Shown here one piece after another: positions 62,007 through 64,000 of a stretch of 64,000 bases of DNA. A model generated the notes under the pieces. The model was not told the DNA's origin. It saw only the letters and a list, made by a program, of their open reading frames with translations, and searched no databases. The translations under genes were made by a program, and so were the position numbers. Origin of the DNA: Streptomyces venezuelae. GTDB lineage: Bacteria > Actinomycetota > Actinomycetes > Streptomycetales > Streptomycetaceae. Within the stretch, counting starts at the first letter, position 1. Each line of letters starts with the position of its first letter. The stretch spans positions 3,641,501 to 3,705,500 of the forward strand of contig NZ_CP029190.1 of assembly GCF_008642295.1 (NCBI RefSeq), in the 5' to 3' direction.

Positions 62007-62441
62007 CGGGCCGCCTCCTCCCGTCCGCAACGCGGACCTCGCCGTGTCACTCTTTCTACGACACGGCTCTGACATGTGGGGCACCCGAAACCGCGCTTCG
62101 GCGAGTCGGGCAACGCACAACGGTAGGGCCGCGGGCGACGTCAGCCAATCTTGTTATCCACAGGCTGTGTGGATGAGATGTGGATGACGGGGTCGAAGCT
62201 GTGGGTAACTCGCTTCCACCTGTGCACGGACCGGGGGACGGCGCTGTGGACAAAATCACCCAACCCGCCCCGATACCCCTCCTGACCTGCCCTTTCTTCA
62301 TCCACCGACTGTGGGGGAGAAATTAATTCGGCACTGTCTCAAGATCGCCCCGGACGGGCTGCAGAGAACGCCCAAGTCAGCGCCACAGTAAGGACCTCTG
62401 GGGCATTGCATCCATTACCTGTGGAAGATTAGATTGAGCAC
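62007..62441. other. 435-bp intergenic DnaA-box cluster between dnaB and MATE gene
   Basis: No gene. Consensus DnaA boxes: TTATCCACA 62154-62162 (+), TCATCCACA 62168-62176 and 62179-62187 (-), TTGTCCACA 62245-62253 (-). One-mismatch boxes: TTACCCACA 62200-62208 (-), TCATCCACC 62298-62306 (+), TCTTCCACA 62420-62428 (-). Boxes are spaced at about 11 or 14 bp in the first group. The right end holds the MATE promoter. S. coelicolor has such clusters outside oriC. Confidence 0.7.
62406..62435 (+). promoter_or_regulatory. Promoter of the MATE gene (leaderless)
   Basis: -35 TTGCAT, 18-bp spacer, -10 TAGATT; 6 nt later is ATG 62442. A one-mismatch DnaA box lies in the spacer at 62420-62428. Confidence 0.6.
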
Positions 62442-63779
62442 ATGACACAGGCCCCCGCGCTACCGAAGGCCGGCCCGAAACGGCATGACCGCGAGATACT
62501 CGCACTCGCCGTGCCCGCCTTCGGGTCCCTCGTCGCCGAGCCGCTGTTCGTCATGGCGGACAGCGCTATCGTGGGCCACCTCGGCACCCCCCAGCTCGCC
62601 GGTCTCGGCATCGCGGCGGCACTGCTCACCACCGGCGTCAGCGTCTTCGTGTTCCTCGCCTACGCCACCACCGCGGCCGTAGCCCGCCGGGTGGGAGCCG
62701 GGGACCTCCAGGCCGCCATACGGCAGGGCATGGACGGCATATGGCTGGCCCTGATGCTCGGCGCCCTGGTCGTCGTCGCCCTGCTGTCCTCGGCCCCCTG
62801 GCTGGTCTCCGCGTTCGGCGCCTCCGACACCGCCGCCCCGTACGCCCTCACCTACCTCAGGATCTCCGCGCTGGGCCTGCCCGCCATGCTGGTGGTCCTC
62901 GCGGCGACCGGAGTGCTGCGGGGCCTCCAGGACACCCGTACGCCCCTCTACGTGGCCATCGGCGGGTTCGCCGCCAACACCGTGCTGAACCTCGCCCTGG
63001 TCTACGGCGCCGGCCTGGGCATCGCCGGCTCCGCCTGGGGCACCGTCCTCGCCCAGTGGGCCATGGCCGCCGTCTACCTGATCGTGGTCGTCCGCGGCGC
63101 CCGCCGGCACGGTGCCTCCCTCCGCCCCGACCCGGCGGGAATCCGGGCCTGTGCACAGACCAGCGCCCCGCTGCTGGTCCGCACCCTCTCGCTGCGCGCC
63201 GCACTGATGCTCGCCACCGCGGTGGCGGCCCGGCTCGGCGACACGGACATCGCCGCCCACCAGATCCTGATCGCCCTGTGGAGCCTGCTCGCCTTCTCCC
63301 TGGACGCGATCGCCATCGCGGGCCAGTCGATCATCGGCCGCTATCTGGGCGCCGGGGACGCCGAAGGAGCCAGGGCAGTGGGACGCCGCATGGTGCAGTG
63401 GGGCATCGGTGCAGGCGCGGTACTCGGCCTGCTGGTCATCGTGACCCGTCCGCTGTTCATTCCGCTCTTCACCTCCGACCCGGCGGTGGAAGCCGCGCTG
63501 CTGCCCGCCCTGCTGGTGCTGGCCATCTCACAACCGATCGCCGGAGTCGTCTTCGTCCTCGACGGGGTACTGATCGGTGCCGGCGACGGCCCGTACCTGG
63601 CCAAGGCCATGCTGGTGACCCTGGCGGTCTTCGCGCCGGCCGCCCTGCTCGTCCCGGCTCTCGGGGGCGGTCTGACGATGCTCTGGTGGGCGATGACGCT
63701 GATGATGCTGGTCCGGATGGTCACACTGCAGCTGAGGGCCCGCTCGGGCCTCTGGCTGGTCACCGGTGCCACCCGCTGA
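62442..63779 (+). CDS. MATE-family efflux transporter
   Basis: A 445-residue transporter with 12 predicted helices, of the DinF/NorM type (AVPAFGSLVAEPLFVMADSAIVGHLG at the start, given in part). It exports drugs or metabolites in exchange for H+ or Na+. The message is predicted to be leaderless. It lies between dnaB and rplI, transcribed towards rplI. Confidence 0.93.
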   Translation: MTQAPALPKAGPKRHDREILALAVPAFGSLVAEPLFVMADSAIVGHLGTPQLAGLGIAAALLTTGVSVFVFLAYATTAAVARRVGAGDLQAAIRQGMDGIWLALMLGALVVVALLSSAPWLVSAFGASDTAAPYALTYLRISALGLPAMLVVLAATGVLRGLQDTRTPLYVAIGGFAANTVLNLALVYGAGLGIAGSAWGTVLAQWAMAAVYLIVVVRGARRHGASLRPDPAGIRACAQTSAPLLVRTLSLRAALMLATAVAARLGDTDIAAHQILIALWSLLAFSLDAIAIAGQSIIGRYLGAGDAEGARAVGRRMVQWGIGAGAVLGLLVIVTRPLFIPLFTSDPAVEAALLPALLVLAISQPIAGVVFVLDGVLIGAGDGPYLAKAMLVTLAVFAPAALLVPALGGGLTMLWWAMTLMMLVRMVTLQLRARSGLWLVTGATR

Positions 63780-63802
63780 CGCCGCTGTCCGCTGGCGCCG
63801 CT

Positions 63803-63816
63803 GTTTCACGTGAAAC
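63803..63816. other. parS site 7, between MATE gene and rplI terminator
   Basis: Perfect GTTTCACGTGAAAC in a non-coding gap between convergent genes, 7 bp before the terminator stem. Confidence 0.95.
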
Positions 63817-63822
63817 ATGACG

Positions 63823-63854
63823 AAAGGGCCGCACCCTGAGGGGTGCGGCCCTTT
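63823..63854. terminator. Bidirectional terminator, MATE / rplI
   Basis: A perfect 14-bp stem (AAAGGGCCGCACCC and complement) with loop TGAG and T-run on both strands, between convergent genes. Confidence 0.9.
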
Positions 63855-63866
63855 CATGTGCAGCCC

Positions 63867-64000
63867 TTAGGCGGCGACGACCTCGACGCCCAGGTTCGCG
63901 ACCACGTCGGCGTGCAGGCGCACGGAGACCTGGTAGGAACCGAGGGTCTTGATCGGCGCACCGAGCTCGACACGGCGCTTGTCGACCTTCGGACCACCGG
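63867..64000 (-). CDS. rplI: 50S ribosomal protein L9, cut by window edge
   Basis: The last 43-44 codons are present, ending [24 protein letters not shown] and TAA stop. This is the C-terminal domain of L9, which binds 23S rRNA. It is the last gene of the rpsF-ssb-rpsR-rplI cluster expected beyond the right edge. The frame is open to the end of the window. Confidence 0.96.
   Translation of the reverse strand, partial: GGPKVDKRRVELGAPIKTLGSYQVSVRLHADVVANLGVEVVAA

Overview
The window is a contiguous piece of a high-GC actinobacterial chromosome, almost certainly Streptomyces. The evidence is the GC-rich codon bias with many GTG starts, the sporulation pair ssgA/ssgR, a GlxA-type copper operon (sco-ecuC-dtpA), dnaB next to rplI, and seven perfect copies of the Streptomyces ParB site parS (GTTTCACGTGAAAC). 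Gene order matches the conserved core arm beside oriC. With rplI and dnaB at the right edge, oriC should lie beyond the right end. There are no transposases, integrases, CRISPR arrays, rRNA or tRNA genes.

Layout. 1-2.5 kb: 3' part of pepP, an RsbW-like ATPase and a His-rich membrane protein. 2.5-7.9 kb: copper operon (YcnI, Sco, ECuC, CopC-CopD fusion, DyP peroxidase DtpA). 7.9-11.5 kb: pheA, a 0.5 kb DnaA-box cluster, serS and a coupled HAD phosphatase. 11.5-18.1 kb: a membrane protein, a two-component system, a rhomboid-like protein and two ABC ATPase/permease pairs. 18.3-22.8 kb: a coupled operon of M24 peptidase homologue, EphD-like hydrolase-SDR fusion, PF10118 protein and MerR regulator. 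22.8-24.4 kb: a second DnaA-box cluster, aquaporin and RNA 2'-phosphotransferase. 24.5-29.3 kb: an HSP90-family protein coupled to a 988-residue TPR protein. 29.3-32.9 kb: LLM oxidoreductase, HAD phosphatase and GAF histidine kinase. 33-39.3 kb: cydA-cydB-cydDC behind a Rex operator.

39.4-45 kb: cyclophilin-like protein, HisC-type aminotransferase, LacI regulator, metallophosphoesterase and a membrane protein. 44.7-49.2 kb: an aldo/keto reductase with a MerR-type promoter, a sulfite-oxidase-like protein and thiC with its TPP riboswitch; a copy of the thiC 3' end lies on the far side of the sulfite oxidase gene. 49.2-53.5 kb: YibE/F protein, ssgA, ssgR and small proteins. 53.5-60.5 kb: tyrosine phosphatase, a PLP enzyme with an apparent frameshift, Nudix, flavohaemoglobin, HAD, two GNATs and a serine hydrolase. 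60.5-64 kb: dnaB, a third DnaA-box cluster, a MATE transporter and rplI.

Two themes run across the window. One is chromosome maintenance: parS sites and DnaA-box clusters are laid over ordinary housekeeping genes, several parS sites being translated as part of proteins. The other is redox, copper and developmental physiology (sco/ecuC/dtpA, cyd under Rex, flavohaemoglobin, ssgA/ssgR). Many genes appear leaderless, with a TANNNT -10 hexamer 6 to 9 nt before the start codon.
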